Source: an uncultured Sphingomonadaceae bacterium (lineage in GTDB: Bacteria > Pseudomonadota > Alphaproteobacteria > Sphingomonadales > Sphingomonadaceae). From it: a stretch of DNA of 64,000 nucleotides. The DNA lies in NCBI GenBank assembly GCA_947494305.1, contig CANLUL010000003.1, positions 248,001 through 312,000 of the forward strand. Direction: 5' to 3'. The notes beneath the pieces were generated by a model. That model was not told the DNA's origin, did no database searches, and worked only from the letters and a program-made list of their open reading frames with translations. Positions 54,900 through 64,000 of this stretch are shown here, one piece after another; within the stretch, counting starts at the first letter, position 1; the number at the start of each line of letters is the position of its first letter. A program made the translations under genes and the position numbers.

Positions 54900-55064
54900 T
54901 AGAACATGATCTTTCAAAATTGACCAAATTGACCCCCAGGAAACCCGTGATATTTGGCTCGTTATTCTGTCTTGCTGGTTGACGGGGATCATATCAGAGC
55001 TGGGTGATTGTAGGAAAGTCATTTCTATATTGACATCAATGTTAATAGTGTTCATATTCCCAGC

Positions 55065-55871
55065 ATGAAAATGAATCACAAATTTAACACCGCCGGCACT
55101 GAGCCTATGCACGTGCATCCGGAACGACCTGAATCACGTTTTCGTCCCCTGAAAGCCCTGCACCACTTTCGCGAACTGATTAAAGACAAGGAAGATACCG
55201 AGCAGGTCTTCCATATTTTTGAATGCCTTCCCCGCCGCAACTTTCGCAAGGAAGCGCTCGCATTTTCGACCAGTGAAAAGGGTGAGCATATTCGCGGTCA
55301 GGAACCATATCTACCCGATATTCTGGATGACCATGAACGGTTGCGCGCTATGCCAGAAGGCAGTTTGGCCCACGCTTATTGTGACTTCATGGAAAAGGAA
55401 GGCCTAAGTGCCGCTGGACTTGTCGAGGAATTCGATAAATTTCATGCGCGTAAATATGGTGATCTTATCGAATGGTATGGCAATCGTCAGCGCGACACGC
55501 ACGACCTGCTTCATGTTTTGACCGGCTATGGCCGTGATGCGTTGGGTGAACAATGTGTGCTTGCATTTACCTATGGTCAAAGCCCGGCACCCGCACATTT
55601 GTTCATCGCTTATCTAGGTGGATTGAATCTGAAAAAAACCATCTCGAGCAAGGCGGCCGTTTTTAAGGCGATTACACAGGCCCGCAAAATGGGTCGCGCC
55701 TGTCCTCGGATCACCGAAGAATCGATATTGGACATGTTGGCACAACCACTTGATGAATTGCGCAAACAGATGAACATCGAAACGCCGACGGCCTATCAGG
55801 AGGCCCATACAACCTACCGATCAGAAGGCATTGATCCCTATGACCTGTTGGGTGAACTGAAACCCGCCTAA
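55065..55871 (+). CDS. Coq4 family ubiquinone biosynthesis protein
   Basis: 268 aa. The metal-binding HD-x2-H motif is present in [14 protein letters not shown], with GNRQ just upstream and downstream helices ending in YDLLGEL. Coq4 is a scaffold or C1 decarboxylase/hydroxylase component in ubiquinone synthesis and is found in many alphaproteobacteria. ATG 55,065 is used; ATGs at 55,071 and 55,107 are alternatives. Confidence 0.83.
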   Translation: MKMNHKFNTAGTEPMHVHPERPESRFRPLKALHHFRELIKDKEDTEQVFHIFECLPRRNFRKEALAFSTSEKGEHIRGQEPYLPDILDDHERLRAMPEGSLAHAYCDFMEKEGLSAAGLVEEFDKFHARKYGDLIEWYGNRQRDTHDLLHVLTGYGRDALGEQCVLAFTYGQSPAPAHLFIAYLGGLNLKKTISSKAAVFKAITQARKMGRACPRITEESILDMLAQPLDELRKQMNIETPTAYQEAHTTYRSEGIDPYDLLGELKPA

Positions 55872-55881
55872 AGGCCTGCTT

Positions 55882-56364
55882 TTATTCGCCGCCATCGCGC
55901 CGATTTTTGGCACCGATCTTTCGAATTAGCTCCGTTTGTGAATCCCGGATGATCTGCTGGGCATCAACCGTAGTCTGTATTTGCTCCTGCGCCTGACTCA
56001 AGGTGGCTGAGGATGACTCGATTTCACTTTTGATGATCAGCGCATCCGCCCTGACTTCGGGATTTTTGGCAATGAGTTCGTCGACTTTGGCAATGGCTTG
56101 TTCCGCTTCTTTTTCAGATTCAACCAATTGCGCTTTCGCTGCTTTTGCCTCAGCTATCGCAGTTTCGGTTTGTTTTTTTGCATCCTCCACTTGTCGCGCA
56201 AATTCAATTCCGAATGCCGATCCGCCAACAATTCCTGCTTGATCTAATCGATCCCCAACCTTGTCGGGGTAAAATACCAATCCACCCAAAATGCCAATGA
56301 GGCTGATGTCGCGGACTAGTCCAAATGCATTCTTGCCCGCTTCCGTCCAATGTATATCTGTCAT
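55882..56364 (-). CDS. Hypothetical membrane-anchored coiled-coil protein
   Basis: 160 aa from ATG 56,364 with AGGAGAG upstream. An N-terminal hydrophobic stretch (DISLIGILGGLVFYP) is followed by a long Ala/Glu/Lys/Gln-rich coiled coil (~residues 55-145) and a basic tail. No family recognised. Convergent with coq4 (10 nt gap). A structural or envelope-tethering role is possible but unproven. Confidence 0.62.
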   Translation of the reverse strand: MTDIHWTEAGKNAFGLVRDISLIGILGGLVFYPDKVGDRLDQAGIVGGSAFGIEFARQVEDAKKQTETAIAEAKAAKAQLVESEKEAEQAIAKVDELIAKNPEVRADALIIKSEIESSSATLSQAQEQIQTTVDAQQIIRDSQTELIRKIGAKNRRDGGE

Positions 56365-56502
56365 GTTTCTCTCCTGTCCTGTGTCACAAGAGCGACCCTT
56401 TTATTTTGATTCTTTATACATGATTATGGGTAATCTGTGGAGACTGTCAGCGCAATTGGTGCCTGACAGTACAAATGATCTGTCTCGCGGTAAGTGGTTA
56501 GG

Positions 56503-56925
56503 CTAATACGTAATTATTTTGAACGGCATCCAGTTTTGTTGATGCCTATCAGATCGCTCTGTCTTGCTGTCGCTGTCGAAATCCATCGATATTGTATTTT
56601 TGGACCAATCCCAATCGTAATCCAAACAATTGAGATTAACCACCGCGCGCGGTTGACTGTCATCATCCTTGATTGCGGCTACGCAGACTCCACACCGGGG
56701 GCAAATCACAAAATCCGCGAGCTTCATGCCGAAGCGATAATAAGTGGGTCTCAATGTGGCAGCATATTTGAGGAGTAATTGTCCGTTCGGATCGGAATAC
56801 CAGTTGATGCCATTCTTCCGACAAAAACTGCACTGACAGGCCCGCGCTACAATGGCCTTAGCACCGTGTTGGCTATCGAGAATTAGTTGAATCGATTGGC
56901 AATGGCAGGATCCCGAATGCCGCAT
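56503..56925 (-). CDS. GFA/CENP-V family zinc protein (second copy of the fold)
   Basis: 140 aa. Zinc-ligand set GSCHCQSIQL, ACQCSFCRKNG and VICPRCGVCV match GFA/CENP-V-type domains. It is only distantly similar to the GFA protein at 42,285. It ends at 56,503 with a 138-nt gap to the coiled-coil gene, and its start is 5 nt after the stop of purL on the same strand, so it may be read from the purL transcript. Confidence 0.82.
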   Translation of the reverse strand: MRHSGSCHCQSIQLILDSQHGAKAIVARACQCSFCRKNGINWYSDPNGQLLLKYAATLRPTYYRFGMKLADFVICPRCGVCVAAIKDDDSQPRAVVNLNCLDYDWDWSKNTISMDFDSDSKTERSDRHQQNWMPFKIITY

Positions 56926-56930
56926 TACTG

Positions 56931-59138
56931 TTAGTCCGCCATCCAGTCCTTGAAAAAGCTTTCATGTGCTTCGCGCAGGTCTTTCACTGCAATCGGTTTC
57001 TCATTCAGCACCAGATGATCGCCGCCAACCCGGCCAATATCGGTAAACGGAACTTCATCGCGATCCAAATCGCCTTCGTTGCGATACGTTACGACATAGC
57101 GTCCCTGTGCTTCGCTAAAGGCAAAGGCACTGGTCATTTTTTGGATATCGGCACCCATATTCCCGGCCATTGCCATTTCAGCCAGCGCGACGGCAAGGCC
57201 ACCGTCACTGATGTCATGCACAGCCGTCACCTTACCTTCGGCTATTAACTTTCGTACAACGCGCCCCGTCAGGCTTTCATCTTTCAGATCGACCAAGGGC
57301 GGTGCACCGTCTTGAACGCCGTGGATTTCGCGCATCCAAAGGGATTGGCCCAGTTCTTCATGATGGAAGCCAATGGTCGCGACATAATCGCCCTCATTTT
57401 TGAAAGCTAAAGTCATCATGGTGTCGAGATCATCAATCAAGCCCACCGCGCCAATTGCTGGCGTTGGCAAGATGGCATGGCTTACGCCATCTGCGCCGGT
57501 TGTTTCATTGTAGAGGCTGACATTGCCCGAAACGATTGGCATGTCGAGTGCTTCACAGGCTTCGGCCATACCCTCAATACAGCCGACAAATTGCGCCATG
57601 ATATGCGGTTTTTCGGGGTTACCGAAATTCATACAATCTGTTGTAGCGAGTGGTTTTGCGCCTACCGCACACAGATTGCGGTAGGCTTCGGCTATGGCTT
57701 GCTTGCCGCCTTCAACTGGATCGGCTTTGCAATAACGCGGCGTACAATCTGTAGTGATCGCAAGACCTTTATTGGTGCCATGTACCCGCACAACAGCCGC
57801 ATCACCACCAGAACGCTGTGCGGTATCGGCGCCAACCTGGCTGTCATATTGTTCCCAGATCCAGCGCCGTGAGGCGAGGGCGGGTGTTGCCATCATTTTG
57901 AGCAGGTCTGCGCCGATGTCAGTGTTTTCGGGAATGTCGCCCAGAGGCTTCACATCAACATGCGCCTTATATTCTTCTTGGCTCAGATGTGGACGATCAT
58001 AAAGCGGTGCGTCATCGGCCAGTGGACCGAGAGGGATATCGCAAACAGTCTCACCGCCATGGGTCAACACCATCCGGCGCGTATCCGTCACTTCGCCAAT
58101 CACTGCGAAATCCAGTTCCCATTTGGTGAAGATCGCCTCGGCCATTTCTTCGCGGCCAGGTTTCAGGACCATCAACATGCGCTCTTGCGACTCGCTCAAC
58201 ATCATCTCGTAGGCGGTCATTTCGGTTTCGCGGCATGGTACTTTATCCATGTCGAGAATGATGCCAACCTCACCATTGGTCGCCATCTCGACGCTGGAGC
58301 TGGTCAGGCCAGCCGCACCCATATCCTGAATGGCGACAATCGCATCACTGGCCATGAGTTCGAGGCAGGCTTCGATCAGCAGTTTCTCGGTAAAGGGATC
58401 ACCAACCTGAACGGTTGGGCGCTTTTCTTCGCTGTCATCGTCAAACTCTGCGCTGGCCATGGTTGCACCGTGAATGCCGTCGCGGCCCGTCTTCGATCCG
58501 ACATAGACGATTGGATTCCCGACACCACTGGCTGCTGAGTAGAAGATTTTTTCGGCATCAGCGACACCGACCGTCATCGCATTGACGATGATGTTGCCAT
58601 CATAGGCCGGATCAAAATTTGTTTCGCCGCCAACGGTTGGCACGCCAACACAATTGCCATAGCCGCCAATGCCAGCCACAACGCCCTTCACCAAATGTTT
58701 CATCTTTGGATGCTCGGGTCGACCAAAGCGCAGTGCATTCAAATTGGCGACTGGCCGAGCGCCCATGGTGAAGACATCTCTGAGAATACCGCCAACACCG
58801 GTGGCCGCTCCCTGATATGGCTCAATATAGGATGGATGGTTGTGGCTCTCCATCTTGAAGATCGCGGCCTGGCCATCGCCTATATCGATGACACCCGCAT
58901 TTTCGCCTGGACCACAAATCACTTGCGGGCCCTCGGTCGGTAATTTCTTCAAATGCAATCTGGATGATTTGTAAGAGCAATGCTCTGACCACATAACCGA
59001 GAATATCCCCAGCTCAGTAATATTCGGTTCGCGCCCCAGCGCATTCAATATCCGTTGATATTCCTCCTCATTGAGGCCGTGCTCGCGGACGGTTTCTGTG
59101 GAGATTTTGGGTTCTGCTATCAGCGTGTCTGTGGTCAT
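56931..59138 (-). CDS. purL: Phosphoribosylformylglycinamidine synthase subunit PurL
   Basis: 735 aa, the small PurL form that works with PurS and PurQ. ATP-dependent amination of FGAR to FGAM in purine synthesis. Motifs: [14 protein letters not shown] (N-terminal), [22 protein letters not shown] (active-site His and ATP loop, residues ~100-120), [34 protein letters not shown]. purS/purQ are not in the window. Transcribed leftwards into the GFA gene. Confidence 0.96.
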   Translation of the reverse strand: MTTDTLIAEPKISTETVREHGLNEEEYQRILNALGREPNITELGIFSVMWSEHCSYKSSRLHLKKLPTEGPQVICGPGENAGVIDIGDGQAAIFKMESHNHPSYIEPYQGAATGVGGILRDVFTMGARPVANLNALRFGRPEHPKMKHLVKGVVAGIGGYGNCVGVPTVGGETNFDPAYDGNIIVNAMTVGVADAEKIFYSAASGVGNPIVYVGSKTGRDGIHGATMASAEFDDDSEEKRPTVQVGDPFTEKLLIEACLELMASDAIVAIQDMGAAGLTSSSVEMATNGEVGIILDMDKVPCRETEMTAYEMMLSESQERMLMVLKPGREEMAEAIFTKWELDFAVIGEVTDTRRMVLTHGGETVCDIPLGPLADDAPLYDRPHLSQEEYKAHVDVKPLGDIPENTDIGADLLKMMATPALASRRWIWEQYDSQVGADTAQRSGGDAAVVRVHGTNKGLAITTDCTPRYCKADPVEGGKQAIAEAYRNLCAVGAKPLATTDCMNFGNPEKPHIMAQFVGCIEGMAEACEALDMPIVSGNVSLYNETTGADGVSHAILPTPAIGAVGLIDDLDTMMTLAFKNEGDYVATIGFHHEELGQSLWMREIHGVQDGAPPLVDLKDESLTGRVVRKLIAEGKVTAVHDISDGGLAVALAEMAMAGNMGADIQKMTSAFAFSEAQGRYVVTYRNEGDLDRDEVPFTDIGRVGGDHLVLNEKPIAVKDLREAHESFFKDWMAD

Positions 59139-59242
59139 GCAAAGCCTTTAACGATCTCCGCCAATTTCGCCTAGAGGGAATTATTGTGGGAATTGATGTT
59201 TTCTGAAGTTGCGTTATGAACTTTAGGTAAAGGAGCATCTTC

Positions 59243-59842
59243 ATGTCCAAAACTATTGAGCTTATATTCGATTTTGTCAGCCCCAATGCCTATCTGATCT
59301 GGCAACCGCTGAAGGATGTGGCGGAGCGATGCGGCGCGCAAATCGAAATTACACCAGCCTATCTTGGCGGCATGCACAAATTGACCGGCAATGCACCGCC
59401 TTTCATGCGCGATGCCGATGTGAAGGGTAAGAATGACTATGCGATGCTGGAGATGAACCGGTTCATTGCCAAGCACAGCTTGACCAAGTTCAAGATGAAC
59501 CCGAAATTTCCATTCCACTCGGTCTCGCTACTCCGCATGTTGCTGACATTGGATCAGGAAAAACGTTTAACCCTTATCGAAACATTGGTGCCAGCCATTT
59601 GGGAAGATGGATTGGATGTCGCCGATCCAGAGGCCTTGGGCAAAGTGCTGCAGGACGGAGGCTGGGATGCGCAGGCGTTGTTTGAGTCAACACAGGATCC
59701 GGCCATTAAGCAGGCTTTGATCGACAATACTGACAAGGCGGTAGAGCGCGGTGCCTTTGGAATTCCGACCATGTTTGTCGATGGCGAGATGTATTTTGGC
59801 AAAGAACGTCTGGGTCAGATCGAAGAACAGCTGCGCGGATAA
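59243..59842 (+). CDS. 2-hydroxychromene-2-carboxylate isomerase family (DsbA/GST-kappa fold)
   Basis: 199 aa. LIFDFVSPNAYLIW carries the active-site Ser of the family (SPNAY in place of CxxC), followed by ITPAYLGGMHKLTGN and the closing GIPTMFVDGEMYFGKERL with the cis-Pro loop. Members isomerise HCCA in naphthalene breakdown or act as glutathione-dependent isomerases; no catabolic genes are nearby, so the substrate is unknown. AAAGGAG precedes ATG 59,243. Confidence 0.88.
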   Translation: MSKTIELIFDFVSPNAYLIWQPLKDVAERCGAQIEITPAYLGGMHKLTGNAPPFMRDADVKGKNDYAMLEMNRFIAKHSLTKFKMNPKFPFHSVSLLRMLLTLDQEKRLTLIETLVPAIWEDGLDVADPEALGKVLQDGGWDAQALFESTQDPAIKQALIDNTDKAVERGAFGIPTMFVDGEMYFGKERLGQIEEQLRG

Positions 59843-59915
59843 AAAAGCCTGAGCTAGACCACATCTATGAGTCCCCTGCACGGCCATTATCTAGCCGTCA
59901 CTGCAACGAGGCAAA

Positions 59916-60758
59916 CTACTCATCATGGTTGTTTGCTTTGAATGCCGGAAATTCTGCACACGCATCATAATCCGCCTTCACCGCCGCATAGCGTGCATCA
60001 ATACCGACAGCGAATTCGGGGTGAGTGAAGATATATAACCGGTTGTCTTCCACACATGTCGCCGACCATTCACCGACATCACGGGCATCGAGGCCGCCGT
60101 CGATCACCTTGCTCATTTCCTTGAACCTTGGATCGTTCTCGTCGCCACCGCCGGTAGGTTTGTTGAACCCGCTGCGGTGGATATTGGTCTTGACCCATGC
60201 CGGGCACAATACGCTTACGCCAATATTGGCAGGCGCAAGTTCTTGCTGCATCGCTTCCGAATAGCCGACAACAGCGAATTTCGTGGCATGATAGGGTGCC
60301 ATTCCAGGGCTGGTCACATGGCCCGCCAAAGATGCTGTATTGATAAAGTGGCCACCTTCGCCGTGCTGCCGAATTAATGGTGTGAATATCTCGACGCCGT
60401 TGGCGACACCCATCAGGTTGATGTCGGTAATCCAACGCCAGTCTTTCAAGTCAATCTCGCCCGACAGGCCGCCCAAGGCTACGCCGGCATTGTTGACGAC
60501 GATATGGACTTTGCCAAACCTGTCGATCGTTGCCTGTGCCGCTGCACGCATTTGGGTTTCATCGGAGACATCGCAGATCACAGTTGCGACATCGGCACCT
60601 TCCGCCGTAAGTTGCTCCGCTGCCGCATCCAAAGTCGATTGATCAATATCGGCAAGCATCAGTTTCGCTCCGCGCTTGGCAAAAGCCTGTGCAATACCCA
60701 GTCCAATTCCCGCGGCACCGCCGGTGATGAAAGCCACGCTATCATTGTCTATTTTCAT
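59916..60758 (-). CDS. Short-chain dehydrogenase/reductase
   Basis: 280 aa classical SDR. Cofactor motif FITGGAAGIGLGIA, NNAG, catalytic Ser in NTASLAG, and YHATK (Y-x3-K). ADIDQ after the second strand suggests NAD preference. Substrate is unknown. It is convergent with the isomerase gene (73 nt gap). Confidence 0.92.
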   Translation of the reverse strand: MKIDNDSVAFITGGAAGIGLGIAQAFAKRGAKLMLADIDQSTLDAAAEQLTAEGADVATVICDVSDETQMRAAAQATIDRFGKVHIVVNNAGVALGGLSGEIDLKDWRWITDINLMGVANGVEIFTPLIRQHGEGGHFINTASLAGHVTSPGMAPYHATKFAVVGYSEAMQQELAPANIGVSVLCPAWVKTNIHRSGFNKPTGGGDENDPRFKEMSKVIDGGLDARDVGEWSATCVEDNRLYIFTHPEFAVGIDARYAAVKADYDACAEFPAFKANNHDE

Positions 60759-61264
60759 GTCGTCACTCTTCTGTTGGGAGATGTTGATGTGGCATTGCCC
60801 GTTATGGAAGTACGATGCCAGTTCTATGATTCATTGGAGAGAAAAAATTTGCTTTCTATAGGCTCTTCAGCTGTCGTTTCGAATCGAAGCGACAACATCT
60901 TTCTCTCGAGAATATGTCGTTTCAATTAGACGGAATCCGGGTTCAATTGGCCTGGAAAATTGACTGCATTTTTGGTTAATCAAATATTTTTGGCGTCGAT
61001 CTAACTTTATGAGTTTGTTCGTAAAAGACAGTAAACAATATTCAATAAATCGAGGAATACGTAACGTCACAGAAGAATTACGATTGCCGATAATGTCAAA
61101 CACTGTTATAAAACTCTTGCGACTCCCCCCTCGCAAGCATGACAATCTGACGAGAAAAAATTCCATAACAAATGGGAGCGTTCGGGTGTGGCTTCGGTCA
61201 CCATACGGATATGTGAATATCCGAAAATGCGCATAATTCTAAACATGTAAAAATGGAGAAAGTT
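60759..61264. other. Intergenic region upstream of the subtilase gene
   Basis: About 500 nt, AT-rich towards the right, between the divergent SDR and subtilase genes. Short open frames on both strands have neither ribosome-binding sites nor recognisable products. No tRNA, terminator or repeat was seen. Confidence 0.5.
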
Positions 61265-62464
61265 ATGCCTAAATCCCCCAAGAAAAATAAGCGTAAACCA
61301 GTGATCATAACCTTCAAGAGGAAGGACAAGCGATCGACTGGAGATGACAAGCAGGAAATATTACAATCTGCTATCAGTTCCGAAGTCAATTTTATCACAT
61401 CTAATGATTTTTCGAAGCAAGCCCGGGCTGTTGGTTCTGGTGAAGATATCGGTGCGGTAGGCTATGACGTGAATCGTTATAAAGCGCCGTTGTTGATGGC
61501 GAATTTGACGCAGGATGAAATTGACAAGCTTAAAAAGCACAAGGACATTGCGCGGATTGAAGCAGATGGTGAAATGCATGCACTGGATGGCCCCGGTGCA
61601 TTGGCTCAGACTATTCCTGTTGGTGTGAATCAAGTGAAGGCTCCTGCAGCTTGGCCGTCCAGTCAGGGTGAAGGTATCAAGGTATTTGTTTGCGATACCG
61701 GCATTGATTCCAATCATCCCGATCTGGTCGCCAACCTCAGAACCGGCAAAAGCTTTGTTCCGACCGAGAGTAGTACCGAAGATTTTCACGGTCATGGAAC
61801 ACATTGTGCAGGCACTGTTGCGGCAGCAACGAACAATTCGCAGATCGTCGGTGTTGCGCCTTATGCCTATCTCTATCCGGTAAAAGTGCTGTCGAGCACG
61901 GGCAGCGGGAATTGGAGCTGGCTGATTGCTGCACTTGACTGGATCATGGACAAGAAAGGTGCACGCGTGGCGAGTATGAGCCTTGGCGGTGGCGGAGCAC
62001 CACAGGCTTTGGCTGATATGTGCGAAGCCGCCTATGATGATGGCGTTTTGCTGGTTGCTGCTGCCGGCAATTCCGGGCCCGGCAATAATACCGTTGGTTT
62101 CCCCGCCAAATATCCGCATGTGATGGCAATATCTGCGGTCGACAGTTCGGATGTCATTGCTGGCTTTTCCAGTCGTGGTCCGGAAATCGAAGTTTGCGCG
62201 CCGGGCGTCAGCATAATCTCGACGACCCGCGGCGGCGGTACGGGACCGATGAGTGGAACCTCGATGGCCTGTCCGCATGTTTCCGGTGTGGCCGCACTAG
62301 CGTGGGGTTCGCACCGCGGATCGAACAACAAGCAGGTTCGCTGGTTACTCAACACCTTCAACGACAATGTCGGTGACCAGGATCCGGAGAAATATGGCAA
62401 AGGGCGTGTCGATGCGAATACCGCTGCATTCTATATGGGCAATCCACCTGAATTTGTAATCTGA
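61265..62464 (+). CDS. S8 (subtilisin-like) serine protease
   Basis: About 399 aa. ATG 61,265 is used because GGAG lies 7-10 nt before it; the ATG at 61,253 includes that GGAG region. Catalytic triad: D144 (VFVCDTGIDS), H177 (GHGTHCAGT) and S333 (GTSMACPHVSG), with the oxyanion Asn in AAAGNSGPG. The first ~110 residues are a lysine-rich leader and an inhibitor-like prodomain (APLLMANLTQDEIDKL... IARIEADGEMHAL). No classical signal peptide is visible, so secretion route is unclear. A lipoprotein resembling the prodomain is encoded at 63,289. Confidence 0.93.
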   Translation: MPKSPKKNKRKPVIITFKRKDKRSTGDDKQEILQSAISSEVNFITSNDFSKQARAVGSGEDIGAVGYDVNRYKAPLLMANLTQDEIDKLKKHKDIARIEADGEMHALDGPGALAQTIPVGVNQVKAPAAWPSSQGEGIKVFVCDTGIDSNHPDLVANLRTGKSFVPTESSTEDFHGHGTHCAGTVAAATNNSQIVGVAPYAYLYPVKVLSSTGSGNWSWLIAALDWIMDKKGARVASMSLGGGGAPQALADMCEAAYDDGVLLVAAAGNSGPGNNTVGFPAKYPHVMAISAVDSSDVIAGFSSRGPEIEVCAPGVSIISTTRGGGTGPMSGTSMACPHVSGVAALAWGSHRGSNNKQVRWLLNTFNDNVGDQDPEKYGKGRVDANTAAFYMGNPPEFVI

Positions 62465-62484
62465 TAACCGGAACAACGAATAGA

Positions 62485-62565
62485 GCGGGGACGGGCAATG
62501 GATGAAAACAGCGCGACAATCGAAATCATCGGTTTGGTGCAGAAATTTCATCCGCCCGTCCCCGC
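62485..62565 (+). promoter_or_regulatory. 12-bp perfect inverted repeat around a start codon
   Basis: GCGGGGACGGGC (62,485-62,496) pairs with GCCCGTCCCCGC (62,554-62,565). The left arm contains the GGGGA ribosome-binding sequence and ends 1 nt before ATG 62,498; the right arm lies at codons 19-23. In the mRNA this could hide the ribosome-binding site. Confidence 0.5.
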
Positions 62566-63292
62566 TTCCCCCAAAACGCGCGACAAGGTTCCTTCTGGCT
62601 ATGGCACACGGGAACAATGCCGCCCGTTTGTAGCCGCCGCTGGAATTGGCCTGACTGTCCCGTCGCCATTTTCGTGGGGTTACTGCACACCCGCTGAAGT
62701 GCCACCACTTGCCCGGTCTTTTCAATCGCCAGTAAAAGGTGGTTGCCCGGACCGGGTTTTTTATATTCGAGACGATCCAGAATATGGGTTTGTTGGCAAT
62801 CAATTTGCCGTGCCTGACAAAATTTCCCAAATCGCCGGACACCTTGTGATTCCGGGACTGAGTTTTTTTGACCGTGAAGATCAGCAGTCGCTGGTCAAAG
62901 TACATCTCCCTTATATTTTTCGGACAGACCGTGACGCGGGTTTGCTATTTGTGCCGCCGATTAATCGCAAATTTTCAAATGGTTTGACGATGATGTCCGG
63001 GCTGGTTGAGACGGGTTGGTATTCCGATGCCGTCAATCTGGCTTTCGAACTGCCCCCGTCACCCGGTTCTGTCCATGTTGTCGCCGGTGATCCTTTGGCG
63101 CAGGTGCTGCCAGTGCCGATGAGTGCCGCTTCGACTGACGCAAAAATGTTGGAACCGCATCGCAGGCAGGTGCGCGATACGCTGGAATCAATGGTGAAAT
63201 GGAAGCAACAGCATGATCTGGACCGTTCTGCCTATAAACGAATTTCAAAGTTGCAGATCGCGGATCAGCAGGTTGAGGAACCGGCAAGCTAG
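62498..63292 (+). CDS. Hypothetical protein (DUF6065-like)
   Basis: 264 aa, no signal peptide. It begins with a beta strand (ATIEIIGLVQKF) and contains CRPFVAAAGIGLTVPSPFSWG, HLVIPGLSFFDRED and GLVETGWYSDAVNLAFELP. The layout (Pro-rich strands, 'GI-L--P-PF-W' segment) resembles DUF6065; this is tentative. It is 33 nt after the subtilase. The stop shares a CTAG with the stop of the convergent lipoprotein gene (63,289-63,292). Confidence 0.68.
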   Translation: MDENSATIEIIGLVQKFHPPVPASPKTRDKVPSGYGTREQCRPFVAAAGIGLTVPSPFSWGYCTPAEVPPLARSFQSPVKGGCPDRVFYIRDDPEYGFVGNQFAVPDKISQIAGHLVIPGLSFFDREDQQSLVKVHLPYIFRTDRDAGLLFVPPINRKFSNGLTMMSGLVETGWYSDAVNLAFELPPSPGSVHVVAGDPLAQVLPVPMSAASTDAKMLEPHRRQVRDTLESMVKWKQQHDLDRSAYKRISKLQIADQQVEEPAS

Positions 63293-63729
63293 CCTTCCGG
63301 AATGGACATGCCGCCATCGCGCTCAATTCTCACGATGTTTTCCATTTCCGACAGTTTTTCCAATCCCTCTGCCGTAATCTTGGCAGTGACCAATGGCATG
63401 TTCTTCGTTTCCGATATAATCTCGATGCCGGATGCAGAGAGGTCAGGGCGCTCTTCACCCTTTTGCAAAGTGATAATCACATGCTCGACATGGCTTGCAT
63501 CACCTGCATGCTCTCCAAAAATTTTACAAAGATCTTCGCTAATTGCAGCTTTCATCGGATTTTCCAGTTCTGTCATACTACAAATTCCTGAATTCTGGGT
63601 CGTTTCAGGAACAGTAGTCGGGGGACTAACAGTTTGATTCTGTTGCGTTGGTTCAGGGGAACAGCCCATCGCCGCTGTTGAGAGGAGAATGGCAACTGGT
63701 AACGGCTTGCAAAGAAAGTAGTTTTTCAT
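63289..63729 (-). CDS. Lipoprotein resembling a subtilase prodomain (putative protease inhibitor)
   Basis: About 146 aa from ATG 63,729 with AGAGGTG upstream. Lipoprotein-type signal (VAILLSTAAMGC, Cys 23), a Pro/Thr/Gln linker, then a domain HVIITLQKGEERPDL, MPLVTAKITAEGLEKLSEM, IVRIERDGGMSIP. This aligns with the prodomain of the subtilase at 61,265 (APLLMANLTQDEIDKLKKH, IARIEADGEMHAL). Prodomain (I9-like) folds inhibit S8 proteases. An inhibitor or chaperone role toward that protease is inferred from this similarity and closeness. Confidence 0.7.
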   Translation of the reverse strand: MKNYFLCKPLPVAILLSTAAMGCSPEPTQQNQTVSPPTTVPETTQNSGICSMTELENPMKAAISEDLCKIFGEHAGDASHVEHVIITLQKGEERPDLSASGIEIISETKNMPLVTAKITAEGLEKLSEMENIVRIERDGGMSIPEG

Positions 63730-63825
63730 AGCACCTCTGAAACAGTTAGATTTCGCCAATTTTCGCCAAAAACCTTATCATATAAACCCCCTGAACGGAA
63801 GGTTCTGGCCTTTGTAGAAAGGGAA

Positions 63826-64000
63826 TCATTGGGAGATGCCGATTTGGTCCAATATCTCGCGAACGCGCGCGTCGGAAGGAAACCCTTCCTTTATCCAGCT
63901 ATCCTCAATTTTCGCCAATAGCTTTGATACGGCCGGTCCCGGATGCATGCCCATAGCGACCAGGTCTCCGCCTTTCAGCGGGAAGGTTGGTTTTTGCCAG
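63826..64000 (-). CDS. CCA tRNA nucleotidyltransferase, C-terminal end (partial)
   Basis: 58 codons up to the TGA at 63,826-63,828 on the minus strand; the gene continues past the right edge. FPLKGGDLVAMGMHPGPAVSKLLAKIEDSW is the closing block of poly(A) polymerase/CCA-adding enzymes (read in two parts, residues ~6-35 of the visible piece). These add or repair the CCA end of tRNAs. Only the tail is visible, so the N-terminal catalytic motif cannot be checked. Confidence 0.8.
   Translation of the reverse strand, partial: WQKPTFPLKGGDLVAMGMHPGPAVSKLLAKIEDSWIKEGFPSDARVREILDQIGISQ

Noticed and set aside
57960-58538. 192-codon plus-strand frame inside purL
   Set aside because: Antisense to purL, no recognisable product.
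60504-60929. 141-codon plus-strand frame overlapping the SDR start
   Set aside because: Mostly antisense to the SDR and no ribosome-binding site.
61009-61236. 75-codon plus-strand frame in the gap before the subtilase
   Set aside because: No ribosome-binding site, atypical composition, and an opposing 99-codon frame in the same place; neither is supported.
61361-62278. 305-codon minus-strand frame over the subtilase
   Set aside because: Antisense to a gene with an intact catalytic triad; no motifs.

Overview
The window is a chromosomal segment of an alphaproteobacterium, most likely order Sphingomonadales. This is inferred from the VPAPG-type PEP-CTERM sorting tails, moderate GC content and the housekeeping set (guaA, panB, yfgM-bamB-der, purL, bfr/bfd); no rRNA or tRNA gene was seen to confirm it.

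Region 1 (1-27.4 kb) is a contact-dependent growth inhibition (CDI) / two-partner-secretion locus. A giant CdiA/FhaB-type exoprotein enters from the left edge already in frame, with over 5,750 codons visible. It ends in a colicin E9/E7-type HNH DNase domain and is followed, with a 4-nt overlap, by an Im9-like immunity gene. Downstream is an array of orphan cdiA-CT/immunity modules: (1) a CT with an HH/DH-type putative nuclease plus a putative immunity gene; (2) a 1.43-kb near-identical duplicate of the main cdiA 3' end that diverges only inside the DNase domain, with its own Im9-like immunity gene; (3) a CT from a different CdiA lineage with a VDNN (VENN-like) motif plus a small immunity gene; (4) a decayed CT with a WHH-type nuclease end plus a SUKH/SMI1-KNR4-like immunity gene, followed by another small gene. 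Solitary putative immunity genes and cdiA scraps lie between them. The junctions carry two repeat families: short GGTGACAGTGCAC-cored ends, at one place flanking the N-terminal relic of a REP-associated (Y1/RAYT-type) transposase, and a ~260-bp repeat in three copies. The array looks like a reservoir for swapping toxin/immunity pairs into the main cdiA by recombination.

Region 2 (27.4-35.1 kb) holds a secreted DUF7282-like protein, a Tat-exported Acg/nitroreductase-like protein with a MarR regulator and a palindromic operator, an acyl-CoA synthetase, an exported D-aminoacylase-type amidohydrolase, and two PEP-CTERM-sorted secreted proteins. Each of the last two has a -24/-12 (sigma-54-like) promoter exactly 79 nt before its start codon. 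A TPR lipoprotein follows.

Region 3 (35-60.8 kb) is ordinary chromosome: guaA, a methyltransferase, an MDR dehydrogenase, an endonuclease III-like protein, small enzymes (VOC, GNAT, GFA, DUF4336), a tightly packed ArsC-like/YdjM-like/DUF427/GDPD cluster, a TetA-like MFS pump, panB, yfgM-bamB-der, bfr/bfd, a DUF418 protein, a nitroreductase, coq4, purL, an HCCA isomerase and an SDR. Region 4 (60.8-64 kb) has a subtilase, a hypothetical gene whose ribosome-binding region lies in a long inverted repeat, a lipoprotein resembling the subtilase prodomain, and the 3' end of a CCA tRNA nucleotidyltransferase at the right edge.
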